Assembly: GCA_964400015.1 (NCBI GenBank)
Contig: CAYNRR010000002.1
Location: forward strand, 1 to 64,000
DNA from: UBA1234 sp964400015
GTDB taxonomy: Bacteria > Bacillota > Clostridia > TANB77 > UBA1234
DNA: 64,000 nt
Reading direction: 5' to 3'
Shown here: positions 8,348 to 18,753 of the stretch, piece by piece
Layout of the letters: each line of letters opens with the position of its first letter
Position numbering within the stretch: the first letter of the stretch is position 1
Position numbers and translations under genes: made by a program
Notes under the pieces: model-generated
The model's input: only the letters and a program-made list of their open reading frames with translations
Database searches by the model: none
What the model was told of the DNA's origin: nothing

Positions 8348-9307
8348 ATGAAAGTAAAAGTTGGAAATACGCCTATGATAAAAATTAAATATGTATATAA
8401 GAATAAGGAAAAGTATATTTTTTCAAAACTTGAATCATATAATGTTACTGGTAGCATAAAAGACAGAGTTGCAGACTATATTATTCGTAAATCTTATGAA
8501 GATGGAACTTTGAAAAAAGGAATGACAATTGTAGAAGCAACAAGTGGAAATACAGGAATTGCACTAGCAGCTTTGGGTGCTTATTATAATAATCCCGTAA
8601 GAATATATATGCCTGATTGGGTGAGCTCTGAAAGAGTTAATTTGATGAAGATGTATAATGCAGAGGTGATACTTGTTTCAAAAGAAGATGGGGGATTTAA
8701 AGAAGCGATAAAGTTAGCAAAGGAATATGCTGAACAGAATAATGGATTTTTAAGTAATCAATTTGAAAATTCATATAATGTATTAGCACATTATGAAACT
8801 ACTGGACAAGAAATTGTAGATAAATTAGGTAGTAGCATCGGCGGTTTTGTTTCTGGAATAGGAACAGGAGGAACATTGATGGGCGTTGCTAAGAAAATAA
8901 AAGAAGCAAATCCAAATGCTAAAGCTTATGCTCTTGAGCCTGATAAAATGCCTTTACTATCTCAAAATACGATTTTAGGTTCGCACAAAATAGAAGGAAT
9001 TGGTGACGACTTTATTCCTAAAATAGTTGATAAGAACATGATAGATGAAATATTTTTAATAAATGACGAAGATGCAATAAATATGTCGAGAAAAATTGCA
9101 CTAGAATTAGGCTTAGGTGTTGGGATATCATCTGGTGCTAATATGTTAGCTAGTGTACTTGCAAAAGAAACAAATGATAACAATATTGTAACAGTATTTG
9201 CAGATGATAACAAAAAGTATTTATCAACAGATTTAAGCAAACAAATTGATAATAATTCAAAATTTGTATCAAATCAAATTGAACTACTTGGTTATGAATT
9301 TATATAA
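8348..9307 (+). CDS. cysK: cysteine synthase-like PLP enzyme
   Basis: The 319-residue fold-type II PLP enzyme would make cysteine from O-acetylserine and sulfide. The PLP lysine lies in NVTGSIKDR, the substrate loop is TSGNTG and the phosphate-binding loop is GIGTGGT. ATG 8348 follows TTTTGGAGG at the right distance; the frame extends upstream without a ribosome site. The Cys leader supports a cysteine-biosynthetic role. A cystathionine-beta-synthase-like or O-phosphoserine specificity cannot be excluded. Confidence 0.85.
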   Translation: MKVKVGNTPMIKIKYVYKNKEKYIFSKLESYNVTGSIKDRVADYIIRKSYEDGTLKKGMTIVEATSGNTGIALAALGAYYNNPVRIYMPDWVSSERVNLMKMYNAEVILVSKEDGGFKEAIKLAKEYAEQNNGFLSNQFENSYNVLAHYETTGQEIVDKLGSSIGGFVSGIGTGGTLMGVAKKIKEANPNAKAYALEPDKMPLLSQNTILGSHKIEGIGDDFIPKIVDKNMIDEIFLINDEDAINMSRKIALELGLGVGISSGANMLASVLAKETNDNNIVTVFADDNKKYLSTDLSKQIDNNSKFVSNQIELLGYEFI

Positions 9308-9403
9308 ATTTAAAATAATTTGCGTTTTTATATACAAAAAGATTTTAGTACGTGTATAATTGATAAGTAGGTTTGCTTAATAAGTATAGATAAGGAGAAG
9401 AAT

Positions 9404-10222
9404 ATGAAAAACTTTTTAAAAGGAATATTAGTTGGAATTGGAGGAATAGCTCCAGGATTGAGTGGCAGCGTACTTTTAGTTATATTTGGATTATATCAAA
9501 AAGCGATAAATGCAATTGGGACTTTGTTTAAAGATTTTAAAAATAACATGAAGTTTTTAATACCACTTGCTTTGGGAATGGGAACCGGAATTTTGTTATT
9601 TAGTAAAATAGTTGATTTTTTATTAGCAAATTATGAGATGCAAACTAGATTTTTATTTTTAGGATTAGTAATAGGAACGTTACCATTATTTTATAAAGAA
9701 GTAAAAAAAGAAGGATTTTCGAAGAAATATTATATTTATATAATTTTATCTGCTTTAGCTGGAATAATTTTATTTACAGTAAACAAAAACAGTTTCCCAC
9801 AAGTAACGCAACCTAATTTATTGCAATCAGTATTTTTAGGTGTTGCAGTAGCAGGTTCGTCAATAGTTCCAGGTGTAGACAGTGCAGTAATATTATCAAC
9901 TTTAGGTTTATATGAATTATATGTAAGTTCAGTTGCAAATCTAGAGCTTAGCATTTTAATTCCAGCAGCAGTTGGCTTAGGCATTGGAGTACTAGGAATT
10001 TCGTTTATAATGAATAAACTAATAAAAAATTATTATACAGCAACATTTTCAATAATTTTTGGACTATTCATATCGATTATACCAAATGTATTAAATGAAA
10101 GCTGTGTATATACATTAAATTCAAAACTAGTAATATCAATAGTTCTTGCGATAATAGGTTTTGTGATTTCATATTTGTTGGGAAAATTACCAGCTAGTAC
10201 AGATGAAAAAGAAAAACTATAA
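9404..10222 (+). CDS. popT: DUF368 / PopT-type polyprenyl-phosphate transporter
   Basis: The 272-residue protein has about eight hydrophobic helices and the repeated DUF368 signatures GGIAPGLSGS (~residue 15) and GSSIVPGVDSAVI (~150), an internal duplication typical of the family. Members have been shown to recycle undecaprenyl phosphate across the membrane for wall synthesis. AAGGAG precedes the ATG. It appears monocistronic or loosely linked to the small membrane gene downstream. Confidence 0.85.
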   Translation: MKNFLKGILVGIGGIAPGLSGSVLLVIFGLYQKAINAIGTLFKDFKNNMKFLIPLALGMGTGILLFSKIVDFLLANYEMQTRFLFLGLVIGTLPLFYKEVKKEGFSKKYYIYIILSALAGIILFTVNKNSFPQVTQPNLLQSVFLGVAVAGSSIVPGVDSAVILSTLGLYELYVSSVANLELSILIPAAVGLGIGVLGISFIMNKLIKNYYTATFSIIFGLFISIIPNVLNESCVYTLNSKLVISIVLAIIGFVISYLLGKLPASTDEKEKL

Positions 10223-10326
10223 AATATAGATTGGCGTAAAGCTACAAACATGGTATAATATCAAAAGATAAATATAAAATTTTAAAAGCGAATTTCATGA
10301 TATTCAACAAGGAGTGTGACATAAGT

Positions 10327-10512
10327 ATGTTAATCAAAATTGGAATCGCAATATTATTTCTTGCTATTTTCGGTGATCTAATCGTAAGTTTCGTTGGTTG
10401 GCTTGCACGAACGGTTATTGTAGTGTTAGTATGGTTTTTTTCATTACCACTCAAAGCAATTCTTTTGATTATTTTGTTAGTTATTTTACTTAGAACATTT
10501 TTAAAAGATTAA
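10327..10512 (+). CDS. small membrane protein
   Basis: The 61-residue, two-helix hydrophobic protein (LIVSFVGWLARTVIVVLVWF then a second helix) ends in a basic tail. AAGGAGTG at 10310-10317 sets the start at ATG 10327. It is followed by a strong terminator. Function is unknown. Confidence 0.6.
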   Translation: MLIKIGIAILFLAIFGDLIVSFVGWLARTVIVVLVWFFSLPLKAILLIILLVILLRTFLKD

Positions 10513-10516
10513 AAAG

Positions 10517-10557
10517 TAAATACCTTCCTAAAAATGAATATTTTGGGAAGGTATTTT
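10517..10557 (+). terminator. terminator after small membrane gene
   Basis: AAATACCTTCC pairs with GGAAGGTATTT around a ~14-nt A/T loop and is followed by T residues. Confidence 0.8.
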
Positions 10558-10651
10558 TCTGTGTAAAGCTCGATTAAATTTACATAATATGGTATAATTG
10601 AAATATAGTATGTAAAAAGATAATTTTAAAAATATAAGGATGGTGTTTGTT

Positions 10652-13600
10652 ATGAAGAAGAAAGTGATTTTAATGGGATTTCTGCTGTGTATATTAGGAA
10701 CTATGAATAGTAAATCATATGCAGCAATATGCGATACGATGGGACATAACTATGTGTGGGCGGCAGGAAGTAGTGCTACATGTACAGCTTCGGGATATAA
10801 TTCGTATAATTGTACTAGATGTGGAAGTTCTAGAACGTCGACAATAGCTCCACTTGGTCATAATTGGGGGCGCACTACCACTACGGTTGTACCTACATGT
10901 ACTTCAACTGGTACTGAAGTAACTTATTGTACTAGATGTAGTGCTTCTAAATCATCTACGTTATCTGCAATGGGACATGCTTGGGATGCTTTTATTGTTG
11001 AAAGTTATCCAACTTGTACAAGAGCAGGATCTAAGATAAGGACATGCCAAAGATGTTTTTCAAATGACAGACAATATATTTCGGCATATGGTCATAGCTT
11101 TGGAAGTTATTCAAGTAATGACACAAGTCATTGGCAAGACTGTGGAAGAAACTGTGGTGCAACTCAAAACTCTGGAAGTCACGTAGATACAGATGATGAC
11201 GGATATTGCAACACTTGCGGACATGTAATGTTTTTACCACCAACCAAACCAACAATAAAAGTAACAGACACGGCCGGAAATGTTTTAACATCTACTTGGA
11301 CAAACAAAGATATGTATGTTTATGTAGATGGAAGCTCCCTAACTGCTGGTAAAGGTGGCGTTGCGTATCAATACCAAATGAATAACGCAAGTTATCAAGA
11401 ATATACAAATGCAGTAAGTTATACTTCTTTAAAAACAGACACTACATTTTATGCAAGAGCATATAACACTGGAATGACAAATAAAATCTCAGAAGTTGCA
11501 AGTAGAGTTTTGCCAAAGATCGAGAGAGATAATCCTACTTTCAGTATTTCTGTGGATAGTAATGAGTATGAAAAATCACACACGGCAACGCTTAGATTCG
11601 CAGATACTGGTGGCTCTAATCTTTTAGCTACAGATTATGTGGTTTCATATACATGGACAAATAGTTCAAGCACGCCTGCGTCTTATGATAAAACAATGAC
11701 AGTATCAGTAGCTGAATCGGCTGAAACGACTGCCACAATAACAAAAGAAGATGGGACAGGCATATATTATTTGCATGTGAAATTGAATAAAAAAATTAAA
11801 GATAATGCAACAAATGAATGTGCAACGACAATTCTTTCAATCCCATTTTATATGGACAACACAGCACCAACTGTTTCGTTAAAAACAATAGATTCTAATC
11901 CAACAGGTCTAAACAAAAATGCAACGTATAGTATGGATTTAATAGTTTTTGAAGAACATTCAGGGCTTGTAACAAGTGAGTTTACAGCTGATGATATAGT
12001 TGTTAAAGTAAATGGTGTAGAATCAACTGCAACTAAAACGTTGACATATACGTCGGTTGAAGGTAATAAATACGAATACAATTTGAAAATAAAGAATGTG
12101 ACAGAAACGGGTCTTATCACATTAGAAATAAAAAATGAGTCAATCACAGATTATGCAACTAATAAATGTGCGTCAAGTTCGTATGAGTTGACTAAGAAAA
12201 ACGGAGATAATTTCATTGGGCCATTTGCAGATAACGTAATTCCTGTTGTATCAATGATGGGCGAAGCAACATTGGTGGATGTGGAAGAAGACAAGAATTT
12301 AAGTGGAGTTCTAGATAAAAAGTATGTAAACAAACACTATACGATAGAAATTCCAATAAGGATTATAGATATAGGTGGTCAAGACTTTGTGAATATGTTA
12401 GATGCGAGCGATTTTGTTATAAAAGCAGGAGAAACTCAAATTTCTCCAACAACTCAAACAGTAACATTGAAAAGTTCTACAATAACCTCTGATTCACAAA
12501 CTAATTTATCGATTTACCAAAAAGATTATATATTAACTTTGAAAGGTTTGCTAACAGATGGATATTCAGAAATAACATCGATAGCAGGAGGTGTAGAGGA
12601 CTTTGCAAAGAATACAAATGTGGAGGCAAAATTTGCACCGTATGTAACAGAAAGTGGTAACGTTGTAAGAATTTTTGTGGATAATACGCCACCTCAGCCA
12701 ACGATAAAGAGTGCGACAGTTCCAGAATACGTAGATGGAACAGCGACAATAAAAGTGCAGATGTACATAAAAGAATTTGGTGCAGGTATAAGAGAGGATC
12801 AATTCGATGTTTCAGACTTAATATTCCAAATAAATGGTAAAGTTGTAGAAAATGTAACAAGAACGCTAACACCAAATGCAGGAAATAACCACGGAACAGC
12901 TCTGGGTAAAGATAATTCAATAAATTATACATATGAGTTAACAATTTCAGGAATAAAAGAAAGTGGTTCTTTGAGAATTCAAGTGCTTTCAAATAAGATA
13001 ATAGATAAAGCAAATAACGGAAACGAAGCAGTAACATTAGAGGTAAATACACAGATAGATAATAAGGGACCTAACTTAGGACCGATAACAACAAATGCAG
13101 ATAAAAATGGCGAAGTGTTTGAAGAAATGATAGAAGTAAAGATAACAGATTGTACAGACCCAAGTGGAATAGGCAAATACGAATGGCAAAGAAGTGAAGA
13201 TGGCACAAACTTTGAAACTATATACGTAGAAAATTCTGCATTATCTGATTCAAGCATAGAAGAAGTTGTAGATACAGAAAAGAAATATTATTATAGAGTA
13301 ATAGTTAGTGATACATTAGGCAATTCAACAATAAGTGATGTAGTTGAAGTAGTGTTTAGAAATACGCTAAATGGCAAGCCAACACTATCTTTAAGCAAAG
13401 AGCAAATAAGCTCAACAGTGATAAATATAAAAGGCATAATAAAATCAAAATCATCAATAGTAGAAATATCAATAGATGGAAACAAATTGCCAAAGAGTGC
13501 ATACGAAAATAATGAAAAGATAAACAACTATGAAATAACAACAACATTCGAGTGGCCAGTGACTCAAAATGGAGTCTACGAAGTAGAAGTGAAAGACGAA

Positions 13601-14329
13601 AAAGGAAACATAGTAAAAGGAACAATAAATGTTAACGAATTCGACTTTACGTCAGCGATAATAACGCCAACAAAGAAAGATGCAACATTACTAACACCAG
13701 CACAAATAATATTCACATCAAACGAGCCAGTAAGAATAGTAGACGACGACGCGTACCCAGGAATAACATTTGATACAGACGACTTCGGTACAAAAATAAT
13801 AGCAACAGTATCTCCAGATGTAGACTTTACAGAAGCAAAAACATTCGACTTTGAAAACAAAGGACTAACGAAAGTAGAAGTAAAGGTAGACCCACCACTA
13901 ATAACAAAATTTGCTTACCTAAGATTTGCTAAAGTAAGTCCAGAAAATTTAAACATGACAGTACTAGAAATGAATGCACTAACTCAAAACATGAGAAGTG
14001 CCAAGATGATAACAACAACAGGCCAAGTAAAATCATACTACGGATTCAAAAACGAAAACGTAGAAACCAAAATAGCCACAGGAACAGACATTGCAACAGC
14101 CGAAAACTTAGGAAACGCAACAGAAACATACATAATAACCGAAACAGGCGAACTAAAAAAACTAGAAAAAGACGAAAATATAAACACATCAGGAAACACA
14201 AACTACACAACCGGCAACATATCCGGAATGTACAAAAGAACAACCGGTTTACTAACAGACTACAGCGAAACATTACTAAACGACACAACAATAAAACATA
14301 GCAAATTCAGACTAACCATCGTGCCTTAA
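10652..14329 (+). CDS. secreted multidomain surface protein with Cys-rich GH-W repeats
   Basis: The product is about 1225 residues with signal peptide MKKKVILMGFLLCILG...SYA. Residues ~28-150 hold three tandem units with a GH-x-W/Y start, a CT pair and a CxxC pair (CTRCG, CTRCS, CQRCF), probably metal-binding or disulfide modules. The rest looks like repeated Ig-like beta modules (FADTGGSN, ITDYATNKC, VDNTPPQPT). No LPXTG anchor is visible. ATG 10652 is favoured because AAGG abuts the earlier ATG 10640. The last ~450 bp uses unusually many C-ending codons. Likely an adhesin or matrix protein; ligand unknown. Confidence 0.75.
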   Translation: MKKKVILMGFLLCILGTMNSKSYAAICDTMGHNYVWAAGSSATCTASGYNSYNCTRCGSSRTSTIAPLGHNWGRTTTTVVPTCTSTGTEVTYCTRCSASKSSTLSAMGHAWDAFIVESYPTCTRAGSKIRTCQRCFSNDRQYISAYGHSFGSYSSNDTSHWQDCGRNCGATQNSGSHVDTDDDGYCNTCGHVMFLPPTKPTIKVTDTAGNVLTSTWTNKDMYVYVDGSSLTAGKGGVAYQYQMNNASYQEYTNAVSYTSLKTDTTFYARAYNTGMTNKISEVASRVLPKIERDNPTFSISVDSNEYEKSHTATLRFADTGGSNLLATDYVVSYTWTNSSSTPASYDKTMTVSVAESAETTATITKEDGTGIYYLHVKLNKKIKDNATNECATTILSIPFYMDNTAPTVSLKTIDSNPTGLNKNATYSMDLIVFEEHSGLVTSEFTADDIVVKVNGVESTATKTLTYTSVEGNKYEYNLKIKNVTETGLITLEIKNESITDYATNKCASSSYELTKKNGDNFIGPFADNVIPVVSMMGEATLVDVEEDKNLSGVLDKKYVNKHYTIEIPIRIIDIGGQDFVNMLDASDFVIKAGETQISPTTQTVTLKSSTITSDSQTNLSIYQKDYILTLKGLLTDGYSEITSIAGGVEDFAKNTNVEAKFAPYVTESGNVVRIFVDNTPPQPTIKSATVPEYVDGTATIKVQMYIKEFGAGIREDQFDVSDLIFQINGKVVENVTRTLTPNAGNNHGTALGKDNSINYTYELTISGIKESGSLRIQVLSNKIIDKANNGNEAVTLEVNTQIDNKGPNLGPITTNADKNGEVFEEMIEVKITDCTDPSGIGKYEWQRSEDGTNFETIYVENSALSDSSIEEVVDTEKKYYYRVIVSDTLGNSTISDVVEVVFRNTLNGKPTLSLSKEQISSTVINIKGIIKSKSSIVEISIDGNKLPKSAYENNEKINNYEITTTFEWPVTQNGVYEVEVKDEKGNIVKGTINVNEFDFTSAIITPTKKDATLLTPAQIIFTSNEPVRIVDDDAYPGITFDTDDFGTKIIATVSPDVDFTEAKTFDFENKGLTKVEVKVDPPLITKFAYLRFAKVSPENLNMTVLEMNALTQNMRSAKMITTTGQVKSYYGFKNENVETKIATGTDIATAENLGNATETYIITETGELKKLEKDENINTSGNTNYTTGNISGMYKRTTGLLTDYSETLLNDTTIKHSKFRLTIVP

Positions 14330-14348
14330 CCCGCGACACCGGGGAGCC

Positions 14349-14463
14349 GCAACACGAGGGACGTCCGTTAAATGTTCCAAAATTTCCAGCATTAGGGAAT
14401 TTACTGATGAAATTTACAAATTCTGTTAAAAAATGAACATTTAACGGACGTCCCTCGTGTTGC
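14349..14463. repeat. palindromic element copy 1 (REP/MITE-like)
   Basis: Perfect 29-bp inverted arms at 14349-14377 and 14435-14463 contain the core GGGACGTCCGTTAAATGT. The ~57-bp centre is AT rich. A partial extra end-like sequence (CGACACCGGGG) lies just upstream, suggesting nested insertions. It sits between the surface protein gene and proS. Two more copies occur in the window. Confidence 0.9.
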
Positions 14464-14542
14464 AGATTAAGTATTGATTTGTGGGAGGCTTAGTTGTATA
14501 ATAGCCTCATATGTAATTAGATTATTTTAAGGGGGAAATTAT

Positions 14543-15973
14543 ATGAAAAATAAGGCAATCACTTCACGTACAGAAGATTTTGCTAGATGGTACGATGATG
14601 TTGTTAGAGCTGCCAAGTTAGCTACATATTCGGGTGTAAAGGGATGCGTTATTTTAGAACCCAATGGATACGCTATTTGGGAGAATATTCAAAAAGTGTT
14701 AGATAGAATGTTTAAAGAGACTGGTCATCAAAATGTTAATATGCCAGTTTTTATCCCAGAGTCTTTATTGAAGAAAGAGGCTGAACATGTTGAAGGTTTT
14801 GCACCTGAAGTTGCTTGGATTACTCATGGCGGTCATAATGAATTAGAAGAAAGATTGTGTTTTAGACCAACTTCTGAAACTTTGTTTAGCGAATATTATG
14901 CAAATACAGTTAAGTCTCATAGAGATTTACCTAAATTATATAATCAATGGGTTAATGTTTGTAGATGGGAGAAAGAGACAAGACCATTTTTACGTTCTAG
15001 AGAATTCTTATGGCAAGAAGGTCATACTATTCATGAAACTGCTAAAGAAGCTGAAGAAGAGACTCTTAGAATGCTTATGGTTTATAAAAAGTTCTTTGAA
15101 GAATATTTGGCTATTCCTGCAATTGTTGGACAAAAAACAGAAAAAGAAAAATTTGCAGGTGCTGAGTATACTTATACAATTGAAGCTTTAATGTATAATG
15201 GTGTGTCTCTTCAAAGTGGAACATCGCATTATTTTGGTCAAAAGTTTAGTAAGCCTTTTAACATAACTTTTAGCAATAGAAATAATGAATTAGAGTATGT
15301 ATATCAAACTTCTTGGGGAGTTTCTACTAGAATGATTGGTGGCTTGATCATGGTTCATAGTGATGATAATGGTCTTGTACTTCCACCAAAGATAGCTCCT
15401 AGACAAGTGGCAATTGTTCCAATTAAGATGGAAGATGGTGTTATGCAAAAAGCAGAAGAAATATTAGATAATTTAACTGCTGCTGGCATTACAGCATTTA
15501 TTGATAGAAGTGATAAATCTCCTGGTTTTAAATTTGCTGAGCATGAAACAAACGGTATTCCTGTAAGAATTGAAATTGGTCCAAAAGATTTAGAACAAAA
15601 TATTTTAACAGTAGCAAGACGTGATACTCGTGAAAAGATGACGGTCTCAATTGAAGAAGATATAGTTAAGTATGTAAAAGATTTAATGGAGAATATTCAA
15701 AACAACTTATTTGAAACTGCTAAGAAGAGAAGAGATGAACTTACTTTTAAAGCAACAAATATGGAAGAATTAGAAAAAATTATGAGAACACAACCTGGCT
15801 TTGTAAAAGCAATGTGGTGTGGAGATCAAGAATGCGAATTAAAAATAAAGGAAATTAGAGGGACAAAGTCTAGATGTATTCCTTTTGAACATGAACAAGA
15901 ACATATTTCAGATACTTGTGTTTGCTGTGGCAAACCTGCTAAAACTATGGTTGTTTGGGGAATTCAATATTAG
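14543..15973 (+). CDS. proS: proline--tRNA ligase, archaeal/eukaryal-like short form
   Basis: The 476-residue class II synthetase charges tRNA-Pro. It lacks the bacterial ~180-residue editing insertion and instead has the C-terminal zinc-type extension (CGDQEC and CVCCGK) and the terminal Tyr typical of ProS type 3. Motif 2 is around CRWEKETRPFLRSREFLWQEGHT. GGGGG precedes the ATG. This ProRS type is common in Clostridia. Confidence 0.96.
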   Translation: MKNKAITSRTEDFARWYDDVVRAAKLATYSGVKGCVILEPNGYAIWENIQKVLDRMFKETGHQNVNMPVFIPESLLKKEAEHVEGFAPEVAWITHGGHNELEERLCFRPTSETLFSEYYANTVKSHRDLPKLYNQWVNVCRWEKETRPFLRSREFLWQEGHTIHETAKEAEEETLRMLMVYKKFFEEYLAIPAIVGQKTEKEKFAGAEYTYTIEALMYNGVSLQSGTSHYFGQKFSKPFNITFSNRNNELEYVYQTSWGVSTRMIGGLIMVHSDDNGLVLPPKIAPRQVAIVPIKMEDGVMQKAEEILDNLTAAGITAFIDRSDKSPGFKFAEHETNGIPVRIEIGPKDLEQNILTVARRDTREKMTVSIEEDIVKYVKDLMENIQNNLFETAKKRRDELTFKATNMEELEKIMRTQPGFVKAMWCGDQECELKIKEIRGTKSRCIPFEHEQEHISDTCVCCGKPAKTMVVWGIQY

Positions 15974-15981
15974 AAAATGTG

Positions 15982-16019
15982 GCGTAAATCCAACGTAACG
16001 GGTTTACGCTTTATTTTTG
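15982..16019 (+). terminator. terminator after proS
   Basis: GCGTAAATCC (15982-15991) pairs with GGGTTTACGC (16000-16009), one G-T pair, followed by TTTATTTTTG. Confidence 0.85.
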
Positions 16020-16028
16020 TTTTTGTGC

Positions 16029-16057
16029 TTGACTTTTATTTTATATTAAGATATTCT
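16029..16057 (+). promoter_or_regulatory. promoter of the ABC exporter operon
   Basis: TTGACT at 16029-16034 and TATTCT at 16052-16057 have 17-nt spacing. An intact promoter argues that the interrupted operon is still expressed. Confidence 0.55.
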
Positions 16058-16117
16058 ATTTTCACTCGTTGCATTTTAAGAATGTCATAATTAGAAATTT
16101 AAAAGGAGGTGTTTTAT

Positions 16118-17100
16118 TTGATACATCTTGAAAATATTTCTAAAACGTTTAAAGTTGCGCAGCGAAGTTCTGAAACAAAAGATGTACTAAAATCATTTTT
16201 AAAGAAAAGCTACCGAGAAGTGGAAGCCCTGAAAGATGTTTCGTTCGATATTGACGAAGGTGAAATTGTTCGGATATATTCGGACCAAATGGTGCAGGTA
16301 AGTCCACAACTACCAAAATTATGTGCGGCATATTAACTCCAACAAGTGGAGAGTGCATTATTGATGGTAAGGTTCCTTACAAAGAACGTAAAGAGTACGT
16401 TAAAAATATTGGCGTTGTGTTCGGTCAACGCTCTCAATTATGGTGGGATGTTCCACCCGATGATTCTTTTTATCTCTTAAGAGATATCTATAATGTCCCG
16501 AATAAAGAATTCGAGGATACACGTAAAATGCTAATAAAAGCATTAGATTTAAGTCAAATTATTCATACTCCAACAAGACAATTGAGTTTAGGCCAAAGAA
16601 TGAGATGCGAAATTGCAGCCTCTTTATTGCACAATCCTAAAATTCTATTTTTAGATGAACCTACGATTGGCCTAGATGCTGTTTCTAAGATTGCTGTGCG
16701 TCAGTTTATCAAAGAAATAAATAAAAAACGTGGAACTACAGTTATTCTAACAACACATGACATGCAAGATATCGAAGCTCTTACTAATAGAATTATCTTA
16801 ATAGGTAAGGGGCGCAAGCTTTATGATGGAAATTTGACAGATATTCGAAAAAAATATTCTCCTACGTTTATCATGAGTACACAATATGAATATACTAACA
16901 AGAAAATAAGTATACCTAATGTAGAAGTTGTTGAGCAAAGTAATCAAAGAGCTATTTTAAAATTTAATTCAAACATAATTAAAGTACAAAATGTAATAAG
17001 TTATCTCGCTAAAATAGTTAATATTCTTGATGTTCAGATTGAAAGTTCACCAATTGAAGAAGTAATAGCTAAAATGTATCATGATATGAAAATTGAATAA
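16118..17100 (+). CDS. ABC-2 exporter ATPase, frame interrupted twice at CGG
   Basis: Start TTG 16118 has AGGAGG 8 nt upstream. Two extra C bases (16271, 16281) break the frame exactly at Walker A. Skipping them restores VGYIGPNGAGKSTTTKIMCG and a 326-residue protein with signature LSLGQRMRCE, Walker B ILFLDEPTIGLD and the switch His TTHD. There are no other stops or gaps. Conventional annotation would call a pseudogene. With the two permeases it forms an ABC exporter of the ABC2_membrane_6 kind; substrate unknown. Confidence 0.8.
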
Positions 17101-17111
17101 GGAGGTACGAC

Positions 17112-17913
17112 ATGAAACAATATTTATCTTTCTTAAAATTGCGTTTTAATGTTAATCTTCAGTACAGGTTTGCTGCAATTGCTGGGCTGGCGACTCAATT
17201 CTTTTGGGGTGCAATGCTGATTATGATTTACAAAGCATATTACAATAATGGTGTTGAAGTAGATATGAGCTGGTCATCGCTTGTAACATACATCTGGCTA
17301 GGGCAAGCTTTACGTATGCTTATTGAATTTTCTTTTTCTGATTCGGATATAAGAGATTCTATTTTATCTGGTCAAGTATCATATGAGTTAGTACGACCAA
17401 CAAATATATATTGGCTGTGGTTTATTAAAACTGCTGCTGCAAGATTGACGGCGGCACTATTAAGATTTTTCCCTATACTTTTGATTGCCTTTATACTTCC
17501 AACAGAATATAGAATGGGATTACCGAGTTCATTTTTAAATTTTATTTTATTTATAATTACTCTAGCATGTGGTTTTTTATTATCAACACGGTCTTACAAT
17601 GATAATATACGCAATAATGTTTTTTACAAAATCGCCAAAAGGATTATTCTTTATATTTGGAACAATAGCAGATTTCTTTTCGGGAGGGAGTATACCAATA
17701 CCTTTAATGCCTAAGTCTTTAAAAATAATTTGCTATGTACTTCCTTTTAGATTAGTAACAGATTTGCCATTTAGAATATATACAGGAGATATATTGATAA
17801 ATGAAGCCGTAGCAAGTATCTTTATTCAGATAGTTTGGGTACTAACAGTACTTTTAGTAGGAATGGCATTTATGAATAAATCTACTAAACAAGTGGAAAT
17901 TCAAGGTGGATAG
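17112..17913 (+). CDS. ABC-2 permease subunit 1, frame interrupted once at CGG
   Basis: AAGGAGG 6 nt before ATG 17112 links it to the ATPase. The frame breaks at C 17589 (ACA CGG TCT); removing that base gives LLSTGLTMIIYAIMFF and a continuous 266-residue six-helix protein. It belongs to the ABC-2 permease type (ABC2_membrane_6) paired with a second permease downstream. Everything outside the site looks functional. Confidence 0.75.
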
Positions 17914-17924
17914 GAGATGATAGA

Positions 17925-18706
17925 ATGTCACTTTTTATTAAATCGATGTTTATGCATATAAAATGTCAATTAGAATATAAATTGTCTTTCATATTAACGA
18001 TAATTTCATCGGCATTATCTTCACTAGTTACAATTATTCGGAGTTTTTTTATTGTTTGATAAATTTGGTGCGATAAACGAATGGAGCATTAACGATGTTA
18101 TGCTGACTACTGGTATTGCGATTTTTGGACATAGTATAACTGAAATGTTTGGACGTCGGGTTAGATCATTTTCATATGCAAGTGAAAAAAGGGCTGTTAG
18201 ATAGGATACTAACTAGACCTAGAAGTGTTACACTTCAAGTTTTGTGTTCGGATTTTATTCCATCAAAGATAGGACGTATGATTGAGGCTGTTATTCTTCT
18301 TGTGTATGGTGCGTGTACTATAGATGTAAAATGGACTCTTTATAAATTTATGGTACTAATTTTGATGATTTTAGGTTCGTGTACCTTGTTCTTTTCAATA
18401 TTACTTTTGAAAGCTTCGTTTAGTTTTTGGACGATTGAAGGCATGGAAGCAATGAATATAATATCAGATGGGGGAAGGGAGCTATCATCATATCCGATAA
18501 ACATATATGTAAAATGGTTTGCAGATATTTTTACATATATAATACCTTTTGGAATGGTAAATTATTTCCCTCTTCAATATCTACTAGGATACGAGAATGC
18601 TTCAGCATGGTACGGAATAACGCCACTATTTACGCTAGTATTTATGGGTGTATGTTTCGCAATTTGGAAAATAGGATTAAAACAATATGCTTCCACAGGT
18701 TCATAA
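17925..18706 (+). CDS. ABC-2 permease subunit 2, frame interrupted twice at CGG
   Basis: ATG 17925 follows TAGGAGA. The frame is broken at C 18039 (ATT CGG AGT) and C 18157 (CGT CGG GTT). Skipping both yields VTIIGVFLLFDKFGAI and MFGRGLDHFHMQVKKGLLDR, the latter matching the conserved G-x-x-D...G-x-L-D-x-x-L-x-R-P region of ABC2_membrane_6 permeases. The repaired protein is 259 residues with about six helices. The last gene of the operon. Confidence 0.75.
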
Positions 18707-18753
18707 AATATTCATATTGACATAATTTAAAAATGAGATTAAAATTAAATACG

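Noticed and set aside
12501..13052. Long open frames antisense to the surface protein gene.
   Set aside because: Leu/His/Ser-rich shadows of an A-rich coding strand without ribosome sites.
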